This document shows, piece by piece, positions 49,226-61,912 of a DNA stretch of 64,000 nucleotides. The notes below the pieces were generated by a model. That model saw nothing but the letters and a program-made list of their open reading frames with translations, was not told where the DNA came from and made no database searches. The stretch is from Enoplolaimus lenunculus. Its lineage: Eukaryota > Nematoda > Enoplea > Enoplida > Thoracostomopsidae. The stretch's first letter is position 1; every line of letters starts with the position of its first letter. The stretch is from the NCBI GenBank assembly GCA_030248215.1, contig JASANG010003405.1, forward strand, positions 124,001 through 188,000, given 5' to 3'. The position numbers and the translations under genes were made by a program.

Positions 49226-52033
49226 GTATTAGTTAGTTGATTTATACACGTGTTTTAACTAATTCAGTTGTAAGTTTCAACTGACACAACTGCTAACCGT
49301 ACACTATCCACAAGCTCTTCTAACGTTACCACCTACATTAAGGATTTTTACATTTTTCTTCGTTTTCACACACTAATTTTAAAACAAACGCATTGAAATT
49401 TAAAAAACGTATTTAAAAACACCCCATTGCGTCGAGTTTTTGATTTAAGAATAAGTATCACATTTGACTATAATCTTATCGTCAACAGTTAAACATTTGT
49501 TACTTTAGCTTTATTGACATACAATAAATTTATTGATTTGGCCTGAATTACACCACTTATGCCATTATTCTCGTAGCTAAACCAGAAAATTTAAAAGTCA
49601 AAATCATAATTCTATTCGTACTACTACTAATGCTAACCGCGACTATAAATGTTTTCAACGCCTTCAATCTGAAAAAATGTACTCAAATTTAATAAAAAAT
49701 GCGCTGGAAAACGCGGCGTGCTTTTGAAACCAAACCGTGCCGCCCTACACTCAACGGCGAAACTAGGTGTTATGATGGGATGGACCCCTTCATTTGATTT
49801 TTTCTACATTTTTAACTAACTTTTCCGGTTGGCAACACGAGAAACGGCCTTGCACATTTCTACGCAACATAACCGCCTTGTTACCAAGATCCGCCATACG
49901 GCCTCGTCTCTACTTACTGACATATACAAAACAAACACCCGTTACATAAAATATTAACCATTAATAACACGCAGAAAAATGTTACATTCAACCGGTTGTT
50001 ACAATAATTGCAATACGCGGTGTATATAGTCACGATTTGGGCACATATTAAATCACACTGTTTACACTTCAAATAATTACAAAAAAAATACCATTTCGCA
50101 ACCCATGTAACAAGTAATGGCTTCATCCAACAATATGACTTGGCTTGGGCGAGCGCAGAACAAAAAACCACTATTGGCTGTTGAAAACAGAATTGACCGC
50201 GCCAAACCTATCCATCAGCACCATCCACCACTTAATATGTATCAAAACAAACGTACAGTGGCTGCATCTAAAACACGCTACTCAATTAATAATGGCATTA
50301 TTTTATAACACAGTATTAAAAATAAACGTTTCCATTTCCTAGCAAAATCGGCCCATGTTTCTTTAAGGACCGTCCAGGTTTCTGGTGGGTCTATAAAAGA
50401 GTACGTTTAGATTCTAAATTACATTATTTTTTGCTTAGGCTTCGGCTTAGGCTTAGGAACACATTTTTGCAACGTTTAGGTGTAGGCTTAGTGATACGCT
50501 TAATCTACTGTTACACCCGTTAAAGTAACATTGGCCACGAAATCAATACATCAAATTAGTGTCCAGTATTCAAATACTTGCAACTATACTACACAGCGAA
50601 ATAAGTGATACGGCGTGGTAACTCGCGACAAAAAAATCAACGCGAGATGCAGGCTTAATTTTCCACTATTATCTGTAAGCACTGTTTCCATCGCCACTAT
50701 ACAGAATAAAATAATAAGATCGTGAATTTTAAAAAATTTCACAATCATATTGCATACTCACTGGTTAGTTTAACCCCAAGAGTGGATAATAACAAGAGTG
50801 TGCAAGTCTTGTGGTATCGCATGGTATAAAATGTACTACCCCGCGTTGCGTTTTTGGCCGACCCCCACGTTTAGAGGGGGGTCGCTATTACATGAATACA
50901 CGTAAATTTAACTATAAGGGTTTGCGTGTTTGACGCCGCATACATAAAGTGTCATGGTTCGCACTGGTTGTAACCCCTAAGGGGGTAAGGCAAAAACGCA
51001 ACGCGTGTCGGGTACATTTTTTCTACACAGAATGTGCCCAGTTGCACACTCTTGTAAAGAGTCATTGTCGACTCTTGGTTTAACCAAGAGTGGATGATGC
51101 ATATTTCAACAAGAGTATGCAACTGGGTACATTGTATGAAGAAAAGAATGTACCCGGCACGCGTTGCTTTTTGCCCTACCGCCCTTTACGAGGGGTGGGG
51201 GTACATTTTATTTATGCGTTATCAAACATGCTCCCAGTTTCATTTAGAGTATTCATGTGATAGCGAGCCCCTCTGAACAAGGGGGAGTCGGCCAAAAACG
51301 CAACGCCCGGTGGTACATTTTGTACCATGCGGAGCCCCAAGTGTTGCACACTCTTGCATCATGCACTCTTGGTTTAACAATTTGCCAATCTTACTGCAAG
51401 CGTTTGTAACTTTTTTGAACTAGTCAGCAATAACAACAATACGTTTTAAGTCCGTTGCACCATTACAGACGTAAGAAGGTTTAAACTACATCTCCAGCCT
51501 GATCTGTTTGCGTCATTTTTGTAAGCTAAAGTAAGCTTCTACTATAAAGTTATACCGCGTTATCCACGAATGTATTATATTAATTTAATTTTTATCGACC
51601 TTCAAACGAAACATACCATAATTCAATTTGTCTTTTTTCTTCGATTCGTTATGCCCGTCACCTTTAAAAAAGACGGTAACTGGACTACAATAAGTTTGAA
51701 AGCCGCCTTCCTACTCCGAAATTAGTACCCCTATGACAAGACCAACATGATCTTCAGTGTTAATTTTAATAAAGTACCAAACAGAGTCTTTGACAAAAAA
51801 TTTGTTGTTGTTGCGGGTGGGAGACGCGAACCCGACGCGTATGAATACCGCTACGCTGCTCTACCACTGAGCCACACAACCATGCAAACTTTTCGCTACA
51901 ACTCCGCAATATACCAGAAGTGTTAGTCACTAGAAATCTGCTCGTTTGAGCTGTCGTACCATAATCCCCAATCAACCGTTGTAGCTATGCACCAGAAAAC
52001 ATTAAAAATTTAAACTGTAAAATAAAATAATTT

Positions 52034-52854
52034 TTACAAAGTTTTTGCCGTTACTGGTTGCTGCTTACAGCCTGTGTCACTGTACACACCCAAACGCAGT
52101 CCCAGTTGGGTTTCCTATAAACCCGCCAGAACTAAAACATAGCTCTCCACCGGAATTTGAATTTTTCGTCTCACCAAGTCCTGCTCGTGTGCCTCGAATC
52201 AAATCTCTGTCTTGCGACAACAGTGCGCTATGCCCTGGATGCTGCACCCTTCCGCTTTCCATTTCTTGATTCAATGCAGTAGTTTGAAATTGTGATGCCC
52301 AACTACCGCCACCGCGTACTGCCTGGGACTACCGACCTCGTCGTCATTAATTGATCTCCTGACTGAAATTGTTGCTTGTAGCCGCTGTTTTCTGAGACGC
52401 CACCACATTAGCAACCGGACGAAACGCCAACTGGTTGACTGCCAAAATTACCGCAACCAGGGAAACTGGTACATGAAGTGGATTATGACCAGAAGATCCA
52501 ACTATTCCTGTTACCTCGTTTTGCGGGTCCCTTGCCACCCCGAGCCTTACCTCTTTATTGCTCTCATTGCTACCACTTTGAGACGTAGCCATAGCGAACA
52601 ACGCCGTTTTCGTGACCCGAGCAGTTTCGGCCCCACTTACCTCTGTTATTTGTTGCCGTGGGAGCTGCTCAAAACCGACTGACCCTATTGTTTTTGCTTG
52701 ACTAGGGGTAGACGGATCACGGCACCGTTATTAGCCCCAGTGGATGGCGTAGCGGTTTTGACGTTGAGCGCCATCTTTCTTCTGCCACCTCACGAATTTT
52801 CAGCGTAACATTTGTTTGTGAAACAGCTCTGATTCGTTGCCAAGCGCTCTTGAC
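52034..52854 (-). pseudogene. inverted degraded copy of capicua terminal exon
   Basis: Reverse complement of exon 32, including its stop and its acceptor region (TTGACCTGTATTAAAATTAC). It is 821 bp against 863 bp, with several small deletions that break the frame, for example one base lost in CGGCTTACAAG and two in CAGTACACGC. Only fragments such as [18 protein letters not shown] remain open. Either a non-functional duplicate or sequence of lower accuracy. Confidence 0.85.
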
Positions 52855-52872
52855 CTGTATTAAAATTACACT

Positions 52873-55800
52873 ATAGTCATGTTGTCTTGTATAGGGGTAC
52901 TAATTTCGGAGTAGGAGGCGCTTTCAAACTTATTGTAGTCCAGTTACCGTCTTTTTTAAAGGTGACGGGCATAACGAATAGAAGAAAAAAGACAAATTGA
53001 ATTATGGTATGTTTCGTTTGAAGGTCGATAAAAATTAAATTAATATAATACATTCTGGATAACGCGGTATAACTTTATAGTAGAAGCTTACTTTAGCTTA
53101 CAAAAATGACGCAAACAGATCAGGCTGGAGATGTAGTTTAAACCTTCTTACGTCTGTAATGGTGCAACGGACTTAAAACGTATTGTTGTTATTGCTGACT
53201 AGTTCAAAAAAGTTACAAACGCTTGCAGTAAGATTGGCAAATTGTTAAACCAAGAGTGCATGATGCAAGAGTGTGCAACACTTGGGGCTCCGCATGGTAC
53301 AAAATGTACCACCGGGCGTTGCGTTTTTGGCCGACACCCCCAGGTTCGGAGGAGCTCGCTATCACAAGAATACTCTAAATGAAACTGGGAGCATGTTTGA
53401 TAACGCATAAATAAAATGTACCCCCACCCCTCGTAAAGGGCGGTAGGGCAAAAAGCAACGCGTGCCGGGTACATTCTTTTCTTCATACAATGTACCCAGT
53501 TGCATACTCTTGTTGAAATATGCATCATCCACTCTTGGTTAAACCAAGAGTCGACAATGACTCTTTACAAGAGTGTGCAACTGGGCACATTCTGTGTAGA
53601 AAAAATGTACCCGACACGCGTTGCGTTTTTGCCTTACCCCGTTAGGGGTTACAACCAGTGCGAACCATGACACTTTATGTATGCGGCGTTAAACACGCAA
53701 ACCCTTATAGTTAAATTTACGTGTATTCATGTAATAGCGACCCCCCTCTAAACGTGGGGGTCGGCCAAAAACGCAACGCGGGGTAGTACATTTTATACCA
53801 TGCGATACCACAAGACTTGCACACTCTTGTTATTATCCACTCTTGGGGTTAAACTAACCAGTGAGTATGCAATATGATTGTGAAATTTTTTAAAATTCAC
53901 GATCTTATTATTTTATTCTGTATAGTGGCGATGGAAACAGTGCTTACAGATAATAGTGGAAAATTAAGCCTGCATCTCGCGTTATTTTTTTGTCGCGAGT
54001 TCCACGCATCCTTATTTCGCTGTGTAGTATAGTTCAAGTATTTGAATACACACTAATTTGATGTATTGATTTCGTGGCCAATGTTACTTTAACGGGTGTA
54101 ACAGTAGATTAAGCGTATCACTAAGCCTACACCTAAACGTTGCAAAAATGTGTTCCTAAGCCTAAGCCGAAGCCTAAGCAAAAAATAATGTAATTTAGAA
54201 TCTAAACGTACTCTTTTATAGACCCACCAGAAACCTGGACGGTCCTTAAAGAAACATGGGCCGATTTTGCTAGGAAATGGAAACGTTTATTTTTAATACT
54301 GTGTTATAAAATAATGCCATTATTAATTGAGTAGCGTGTTTTAGATGCAGCCACTGTACGTTTGTTTTGATACATATTAAGTGGTGGATGGTGCTGATGG
54401 ATAGGTTTGGCGCGGTCAATTCTGTTTTCAACAGCCAATAGTGGTTTTTTGTTCTGCGCTCGCCCTAGCCAAGTCATATTGTTGGATGAAGCCATTGCTT
54501 GTTACATGGGTTGCGAAATGGTATTTTTTTTGTAATTATTTGAAGTGTAAACAGTGTGATTTAATATGTGCCCAAATCGTACTATAACACCGCGTATTGC
54601 AATTATTGTAACAACCGGTTGAATGTAACATTTTTCTGCGTGTTATTAATGGTTAATATTTTATGTAACGGGTGTTTGTTTTGTATATGTCAGTAAGTAG
54701 AGACGAGGCCGTATGGCGGATCTTGGTAACAAGGCGGTTATGTTGCGTAGAAATGTGCAAGGCCGTTTCTCGTGTTGCCAACCGGAAAAGTTAGTTAAAA
54801 ATGTAGAAAAAATCAAATGAAGGGGTCCATCCCATCATAACACCTAGTTTCGCCTTTGAGTGTAGGGCGGCACGGTTTGGTTTCAAAAGCACGCCGCGTT
54901 TTCCAGCGCATTTTTTATTAAATTTGAGTACATTTTTTCAGATTGAAGGCGTTGAAAACATTTATAGTCGCGGTTAGCATTAGTAGTAGTACGAATAGAA
55001 TTATGATTTTGACTTTTAAATTTTCTGGTTTAGCTACGAGAATAATGGCATAAGTGGTGTAATTCAGGCCAAATCAATAAATTTATTGTATGTCAATAAA
55101 GTTAAAGTAAGAAATATTTTACTGTTGACGATAAGATTATAGTCAAATGTGATACTTATTCTTAAATCAAAAACTCGACGCAATGGGGTGTTTTTAAATA
55201 CGTTTTTTAAATTTCAATGCGTTTGTTTTAAAATTAGTGTGTGAAAACGAAGAAAAATGTAAAAATCCTTAATGTAGGTGGTAACGTTAGAAGAGCTTGT
55301 GGATAGTGTACGGTTAGCAGTTGTGTCAGTTGAAACTTGCAACTGAATTAGTTGAAACACGGGTATAAATCATTTAACTAATACACACTGGCTATGTTTC
55401 TGAAATCATACTTAAGTATTTACTTAAATTATACTTAAGTAATTACTTAAGTCGCCGACTTAATTGAATACTTAAATTTTCGAGCAAAAACAAATAAACG
55501 CCAAATGTTGGCCGTTGTCGTAACAAGAAAGGTTAGTATGCCTGAATAAATGGTAAATTTGTAACCGCTCAAATTTAGTCACAGACTTAAGTATTTACTT
55601 AGCTTAATTAGTAAGCTCATAAAAAACAACAAAATGGCAAAGTAATTACTTAACACGTACTTAAGTACTAAGTCGTACTCTAAGTAGGGTTTCGAAAACC
55701 CAGCCACTGTAGATTGTTACGGTGAAATTTTTTAAATATGTACGTTTCTATTTTGGCAAGCGGTAAAATTGTTTTGTATTTTGAACAGCTGTACATATTT

Positions 55801-56027
55801 ATTGCTTTTGTCAATCATATGTTTTGATATCGATCGAATTGTTCATTGATTGCTAGATTCTACGTATTAACAAGTAACGATTTATGTGGTGGATGACGCT
55901 GCCAGTTTTGGCGAATTTAGCGGTTTCTGTTGGTAAATAATAAGTATTTGTTTGGTTGCAGAACTACGCCAACTCCAAGAGAAGTCTATCGGTAAGGTAA
56001 AATTAATTGCTGTATTGGTATGATCTA
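52873..56027 (+). repeat. second forward arm of the 3' rearrangement (copy 3)
   Basis: Starts abruptly at TCATGTTGTCTTGTATAGGG, matching 46300, and runs directly parallel to copy 1 to about 54530. It then continues into sequence that copy 1 has only in degraded form, up to the minisatellite. No gene beyond short repeated frames. Confidence 0.88.
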
Positions 56028-57382
56028 GGATGGAGCCAGAATTACGTTTTCCGGTAGAGCAATCGGTTATTTTAGGATGGAGCCAGAATTACGTTTTCCG
56101 GTAGAGCAATCGGTTATTTTAGGATGGAGCCAGAATTACGTTTTCCGGTAGAGCAATCGGTTATTTTAGGATGGAGCCAGAATTACGTTTTCCGGTAGAG
56201 CAATCGGTTATTTTAGGATGGAGCCGGAGTTACGTTTTCCGGTAGAGCAATCGGTTATTTTAGGATGGAGCCAGAATTACGTTTTCCGGTAGAGCAATCG
56301 GTTATTTTAGGATGGAGCCAGAGTTACGTTTTCCGGTAGAGCAATCGGTTATTTTAGGATGGAGCCAGAATTACGTTTTCCGGTAGAGCAATCGGTTATT
56401 TTAGGATGGAGCCAGAATTACGTTTTCCGGTAGAGCAATCGGTTATTTTAGGATGGAGCCGAAGTTACGTTTTCCGGTAGAGCAATCGGTTATTTTAGGA
56501 TGGAGCCGGAGTTACGTTTTCCGGTAGAGCAATCGGTTATTTTAGGATGGAGCCGGAGTTACGTTTTCCGGTAGAGCAATCGGTTATTTTAGGATGGAGC
56601 CGGAGTTACATTTTCCGGTAGAGCAATCGGTTATTTTAGGATGGAGCCGGAGTTACGTTTTCCGGTAGAGCAATCGGTTATTTTAGGATGGAGCCAGAAT
56701 TACGTTTTCCGGTAGAGCAATCGGTTATTTTAGGATGGAGCCAGAATTACGTTTTCCGGTAGAGCAATCGGTTATTTTAGGATGGAGCCGGAGTTACGTT
56801 TTCCGGTAGAACAATCGGTTATTTTAGGATGGAGCCAGAATTACGTTTTCCGGTAGAGGAATCGGTTATTTTAGGATGGAGCCGGAGTTACGTTTTCCGG
56901 TAGAGCAATCGGTTATTTTAGGATGGAGCCGGAGTTACGTTTTCCGGTAGAGCAATCGGTTATTTTAGGATGGAGCCGGAGTTACGTTTTCCGGTAGAGC
57001 AATCGGTTATTTTAGGATGGAGCCGGAGTTACGTTTTCCGGTAGAGCAATCGGTTATTTTAGGATGGAGCCGGAGTTACGTTTTCCGGTAGAGCAATCGG
57101 TTATTTTAGGATGGAGCCGGAGTTACGTTTTCCGGTAAAGCGATCGGTTATTTTAGGATGGAGCCAGAATTACGTTTTCCGGTAGAGCAATCGGTTATTT
57201 TAGGATGGAGCCAGAATTACGTTTTCCGGTAGAGCAATCGGTTATTTTAGGATGGAGCCGGAGTTACGTTTTCCGGTAGAGCAATCGGTTATTTTAGGAT
57301 GGAGCCGGAGTTACGTTTTCCGGTAGAGCAATCGGTTATTTTAGGATGGAGCCGGAGTTACGTTTTCCGGTAAAGAAATCGA
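56028..57382 (+). repeat. 47-bp minisatellite, about 29 units
   Basis: Unit GGATGGAGCCAGAATTACGT, then TTTCCGGTAGAGCAATCGG and TTATTTTA, repeated with strict 47-bp spacing. Two main variants, CCAGAATTACG and CCGGAGTTACG, are interspersed in blocks. The unit is not a multiple of three and no frame stays open, so it is not protein-coding. Confidence 0.97.
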
Positions 57383-58699
57383 GTATTCTAAACCGGTGGG
57401 TCAGGTATTAATTGTCAGCGGTGATAATTTTGTGTTTCTCAAGTTTAACGTTGAGCAGAGCGCATAGCGTTAAGTTACGTACAAACTTTCTTAGAGTTTC
57501 CTTAGTTTGTTTCAGCAGTCAAATGTCGCATTCGAGGAGCAAGTTTCAATGACAAATCGATGCTAAAATGGCCGGTGTGGCTGTAACATTTTTTAAGTAC
57601 TTAAATAGTATTACTCAAAAAAACTGATTTTTAGAAAACAGTTGTACTATCCAGTCTCAGTGTTGTTCGCAGCAAAACAAACATACAATCCGCATAGACG
57701 GTGTGAAACTGTGAAATTCAAACGGTTGCTGTCGTTTCGTTTCCGCCGGAAACTGGATGTATTGAGGTCTATATTCAGTTGCTTGTCAAGAATTCTTTGC
57801 AGTTCCATTAGATCTCGTACGCTTTGTGAGTCTAGCGTGTTTTAGCAACTGCAGCCAAATGCTTTATTCTTCTGTTTGACAGTGCACAACGATTAGCTAA
57901 TATCTGTTGTACAGTCAGTATCTGTATATATTGTTATTGTTGCAGTATATTTACTCTGAACGGTCACGACGCGACCTGTGACTCGTATAACTTTCTTTCG
58001 CTGTCGACACATTTTTATCTGTTTATGAAATTAGACACTTGGCGACAAATAATTATTCAACAGGATGCGGTTGTGTCGTGAGCTTTGAGGTGTGGGTGCA
58101 GTTGTGATGACGTCTGTGGAATCTATAGTGCCACCGTAATGAACTTGTTTAGATTATTATTAATATCTCTCTATTTTGTTTTGCTGTTCTGTATACTATT
58201 TGTCAACACCATGTTTTATTTATCGTTCGTGGTACTAACAGTTTATAGGTTACAGAAATAGTCGAACGACTCACGATGCCGAATCAATGATGCGTTACTG
58301 TAGATTAACCAGTGCTGTCGTGACAAAACTTCGGTGTGCATGAAAAGCAATTAATTTGGCGTTTAATTTGTATCAAACTTGACATTAGTAATTATAAAGT
58401 TTGATATTATGGATGTTGACGTGCGAGTTGCAGCGTTAAAAATATATGGACGGACGTAGAATTTTTTGATGAAAAAATCCGGAACCGGATATACAACACC
58501 TGTAACATTTCCGTAAACATGCACGAACTCTGGTGTAACTGTAGTCAACGTAGCGGTTTATTGTAGTTAACGCACCTGTTTTAATCTTTATATACATTGT
58601 GCTTAACTAATTTTGTGAAATAGTATAAGTTTAGAACCTTTCCAAAATTCTAGCGACGCATATGCTGGTAACTGTTGTTTGAATGTCGAAAATTTTGTG
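57383..58699. other. intergenic, no gene seen
   Basis: AT-rich with short open frames (for example near 57642-57845) and no recognisable domain or repeat. Confidence 0.45.
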
Positions 58700-58925
58700 A
58701 CGTTGCAAAAACGGTCAATGTAAAGAACAACGGCGGAACAGTATTATAAACATATTCCTAAGCCCAAGCCTAAGCGTAAGAATGAGCATATTCCTAAGCA
58801 TAAGCCGAAACCTAAGCCTAAGCCAAGCAAAAAAAAATTAGTCTAAAGCTTTAAGCTTACTCTTTATTAGTTCCACAGAAAAACGTTCCGACTCTGAGCT
58901 TTACATGGGTCCAAAAAACTAATGT
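58700..58925. repeat. CCTAAG-hexamer interspersed repeat, best copy
   Basis: GGTCAATGTAAAGAACAACG, an irregular run of CCTAAGC hexamers, then AAATTAGTCTAAAGC and a tail TTTACATGGGTCC. It aligns along its length with 8340-8510. Confidence 0.7.
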
Positions 58926-59514
58926 TGCCTTGGTCGTTACACTTGTACATGAAGCTTACATTGAGCTTGTGTGATTTGTTAGAAACGCGTATTATTCTCA
59001 CCGTATTTAACTTAAGCTTAAGCTTTTTGGTTATTAATCGACACTGGATGCTTCAGGATTAGCAATTGCGGAATGCTTGGTCGAATAACAAGATTGTATT
59101 GTATATATCAGTGTCTCGTGTTGGTGGAAATATTTTTCATCTTTTTTTTTCAGGTTATCACAGAAGTGCTGTTGCGGGTTTAGCGATATATTTGATCTGT
59201 GTACCCTAAATGTAACATATTATTTTGGTTATTTAAATGTCCATATTGTTTATATGTTGTTTTTGTCGTAAAATTCACTAATTTAATATTTTTTGTGAAA
59301 CAAAAGTTTATTTTAAGTGATTCAGCATCGACAAGACATTGCTTCAGGACCAGCTATACTTTTATGATCGGTTACTGGATAACTAGTACAGTAAACGCGT
59401 CAATTATCTAACGCTAAAGATTGGTCATGCGTAAACTAATGGAACCTGTTTTGGTTGCGCACCTGCTTCCTGCACCAAATTAACTTCAGTACAGAATTGG
59501 ATTCATTACTACTT
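58926..59514. other. intergenic, no gene seen
   Basis: No supported feature. A short frame at 59199-59411 has no recognisable content. Confidence 0.45.
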
Positions 59515-59602
59515 ACCATAACCGAATAATAGCGAAAGAACCTTCACTATAGAAGCGAAATAAATATCAGTCTACCCCTCTTATTCCTTGTTACTACAGC
59601 AT
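59515..59602 (+). mobile_element. family A MITE, 3' fragment
   Basis: CCATAACCGAATAATAGCG through AATAAATATCAGTCTACCCC and TTATTCCTTGTTACTACAGC matches the right end of the ~450 bp family A elements. The left part is absent. Confidence 0.6.
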
Positions 59603-59977
59603 ACGTACCGCAGGGGTGTGTAATTTTGCTGATGCGACGAGTAGCTACATTTTGGTGACAATATAGTTTGTTTTCGTATAGATAATTTTAATCTTGGTTT
59701 GTGTAATCACAGAAGACAGCCGGAAAGCAATTGCCGAGATTGGTGCGTTGATTTGATAAGACATGAAAGTCTAGACCTATTGGTATTTTGAATCAGCACT
59801 GGAAATCATACTTTTATTTTTAGTTATTTGTTTCAGAATATATAGATCGTATTTTGAGCTCGCAATTTTATTTTGATTAAATATTTTTTGAGTATTTGTG
59901 CAACAAATCCATGTTACAGTAAAGTAGATTATTGGTGTGTCCATTCTCGAGAGCGATCAGGATCATAGCAGCTTGTT

Positions 59978-61670
59978 CTGTGGTAGTGATGGGCATCGGA
60001 TATTTTTGGTATATGGCTATCCGGCAATTGTTGCCTGATATTTAATGCGGATATCAGAAATTAATTTTTTTATTTCGGATATCCGAAATTAAATTTTTTA
60101 TTTCGGATATCCGGCTCTATTTTGTGTTTTTTGGGTTTCCAAACATCAATTTACGTTTTTAAGCACTTGTTTTAACTAGTTGCTGTATAAGTACCCTGAC
60201 CCACAAAGTGATTGTTGTAACTGGTTGCTGTATAGTAAGTACCCTGACCCACATAGTGATTCTTTTATGAGCGTAAAACGTACCAGAAAACGATCCGGCT
60301 CTGTTCTATACATGGGCCCATTGAACTATATATACATGAGTCGTTTTGTGGTTCAGGGAGAAAGAACCACATTGAAATACACTTAGGCTAGATCGTGCAA
60401 ACACCAGCCCGTGTTACTTTTTGTGGTGCCCCGCTTTCAGCGGCGGTTTCAAAAATTCCTGATGGGCGGCTGGTAATGCTTTGAAACGCAATTTTTCACC
60501 AAAAAATTTTCTAAGGGGAAAAATTGTAAGGTAGAGACCTTATCATTTTTTTGCAAAAATTTTTATGACGGGGAAAATTGTAAGTAGAGACCTTACACTA
60601 TAAATTTTAGTGAGTGGATGTTAACTCAGAATGAGTTTACTCCACTCAGTCTGAGGTAGGACTATCAGAGCTCAGAATTTTGAGTTTATTAAAGTCATTC
60701 TGAGTTAATTAATCAACTCACCCAGAGTTACCTAAACTCAGAGTCATAATCAACTCAACTCTCAGAGTGAGTTAATGTTTACTGATATTAATTCAGAAAT
60801 AACCAACTCGCTAGCTGAATTGGTTAATCGATTCATTGGAATTTACTGTGTACGATTTTGGGCCTATGTATAGAACATGGCCAGATCGTTTTCCGGCGAG
60901 GCTGTAACAGAGTTAATAGTTTCGCTCTAGTCTGAATATAATTATCGGAACATAATGCCGATTGGGCTCCTCATACCTCCCGTGATTTTTTAATTAAAAT
61001 TTAATTTTTTTAAAATTTGAATATACACATTCACTTTTTATGATCTTATATGGGCAACTAAGGAACGAAAAATGTAATATTTTCAACAGTTCAGAAATCT
61101 AAAATTTTTTCTTGTTTTACTGTGTATAGAATGGCGCGTTGAGTGGAATTCCTTCGTTGGATTACTGGTTTAGCGTACCTAATTTACAGTTTAACTGCTT
61201 TTGATTAAAAATAAAAACTCAGACTATTAAAAAGTTTTTCCATCAAACGGATGAAACTGTTCATTGTCTAAATGGAACAACTATAAGCATTAATTTCAGT
61301 ACTTGACGGTGCGTATTCGAAGCAAATTTTTCACTGGGCTACTTTTCAGATATAATTTAAAAATACGATGTTATTTTATCAATAACTATCAGGCTAAATT
61401 GACGTTTTTTGAATTTTGGCATGTTTTAAAATCGAGATTTGTAATCATCATGCAATTATCATGCAAATATTTCGACTCAGGGTTGAAAACAGAATTTCTT
61501 TTCGTCAGTTCCAGCTACTTTAGCGGTGAACAATGTAAATTATTTCAAAATATTTTTTACACAATAGCATTTTGGATATCCGGATATCCGGATACACGTT
61601 TCAGTTCGGATACATCTCTGGATATTTGTTCATATCCGGATACTCGGATATCAGTTGACCATCTATATTC
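59978..61670. repeat. GGATATCC-rich composite region
   Basis: Begins near TAGTGATGGGCATCGGATAT, with repeated CGGATATCCG phrases at 60040-60120 and again at 61565-61650. It encloses a 47-bp doublet at 60180-60260 (GTACCCTGACCCACA twice) and a family C element. Possibly one large element with others inserted, but matching ends were not found. Confidence 0.35.
60596..60850. mobile_element. CACTGT-ended MITE, family C
   Basis: Ends CACTATAAATTTTAGTGAGT and TTGGAATTTACTGTG, TA on both sides, interior CACTCAGTCTGAGG and AACTCA phrases as in 6845-7093. 255 bp, non-coding. Confidence 0.78.
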
Positions 61671-61912
61671 TATTGACATTTTTCACCCAGAAAGCGGAAA
61701 GGTTTAGTCTAGCAAAAATTTCCCCCATAAAACCAAGTTGTAATCTGCAACATAAATAATATCGCACAAGATTTACTTTCGGAACACTTGTGCTAACGTT
61801 ATATTTCTGCATTGTACAAAGTTTCGCTGCATATGTTGTAAAAAATTTTGTGTAAATAAAATACTGGGCAGCCACTTTGTTGTGTTGTGGCAATTGCACA
61901 TTGACAAGCACA

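Larger units (their letters stand above)
48560..52872 (-). repeat. inverted arm of the 3' rearrangement (copy 2)
   Basis: 48560-50090 mirrors 54530-56030, and 50090-52872 mirrors 45133-47965. The same block is therefore present forward, reversed and forward again. Differences between copies are mostly one-to-few-base gaps rather than substitutions. Confidence 0.9.

Noticed and set aside
47743-54495. A 63-codon frame (MASSNNMTWLGRAQNK...) present three times
   Set aside because: The three copies belong to the forward-reverse-forward duplication, so their agreement shows common origin and not selection. No family is recognised.
56028-57382. CRISPR-like array
   Set aside because: Units are contiguous with no unique spacers, and the genome is animal. 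It is a minisatellite.
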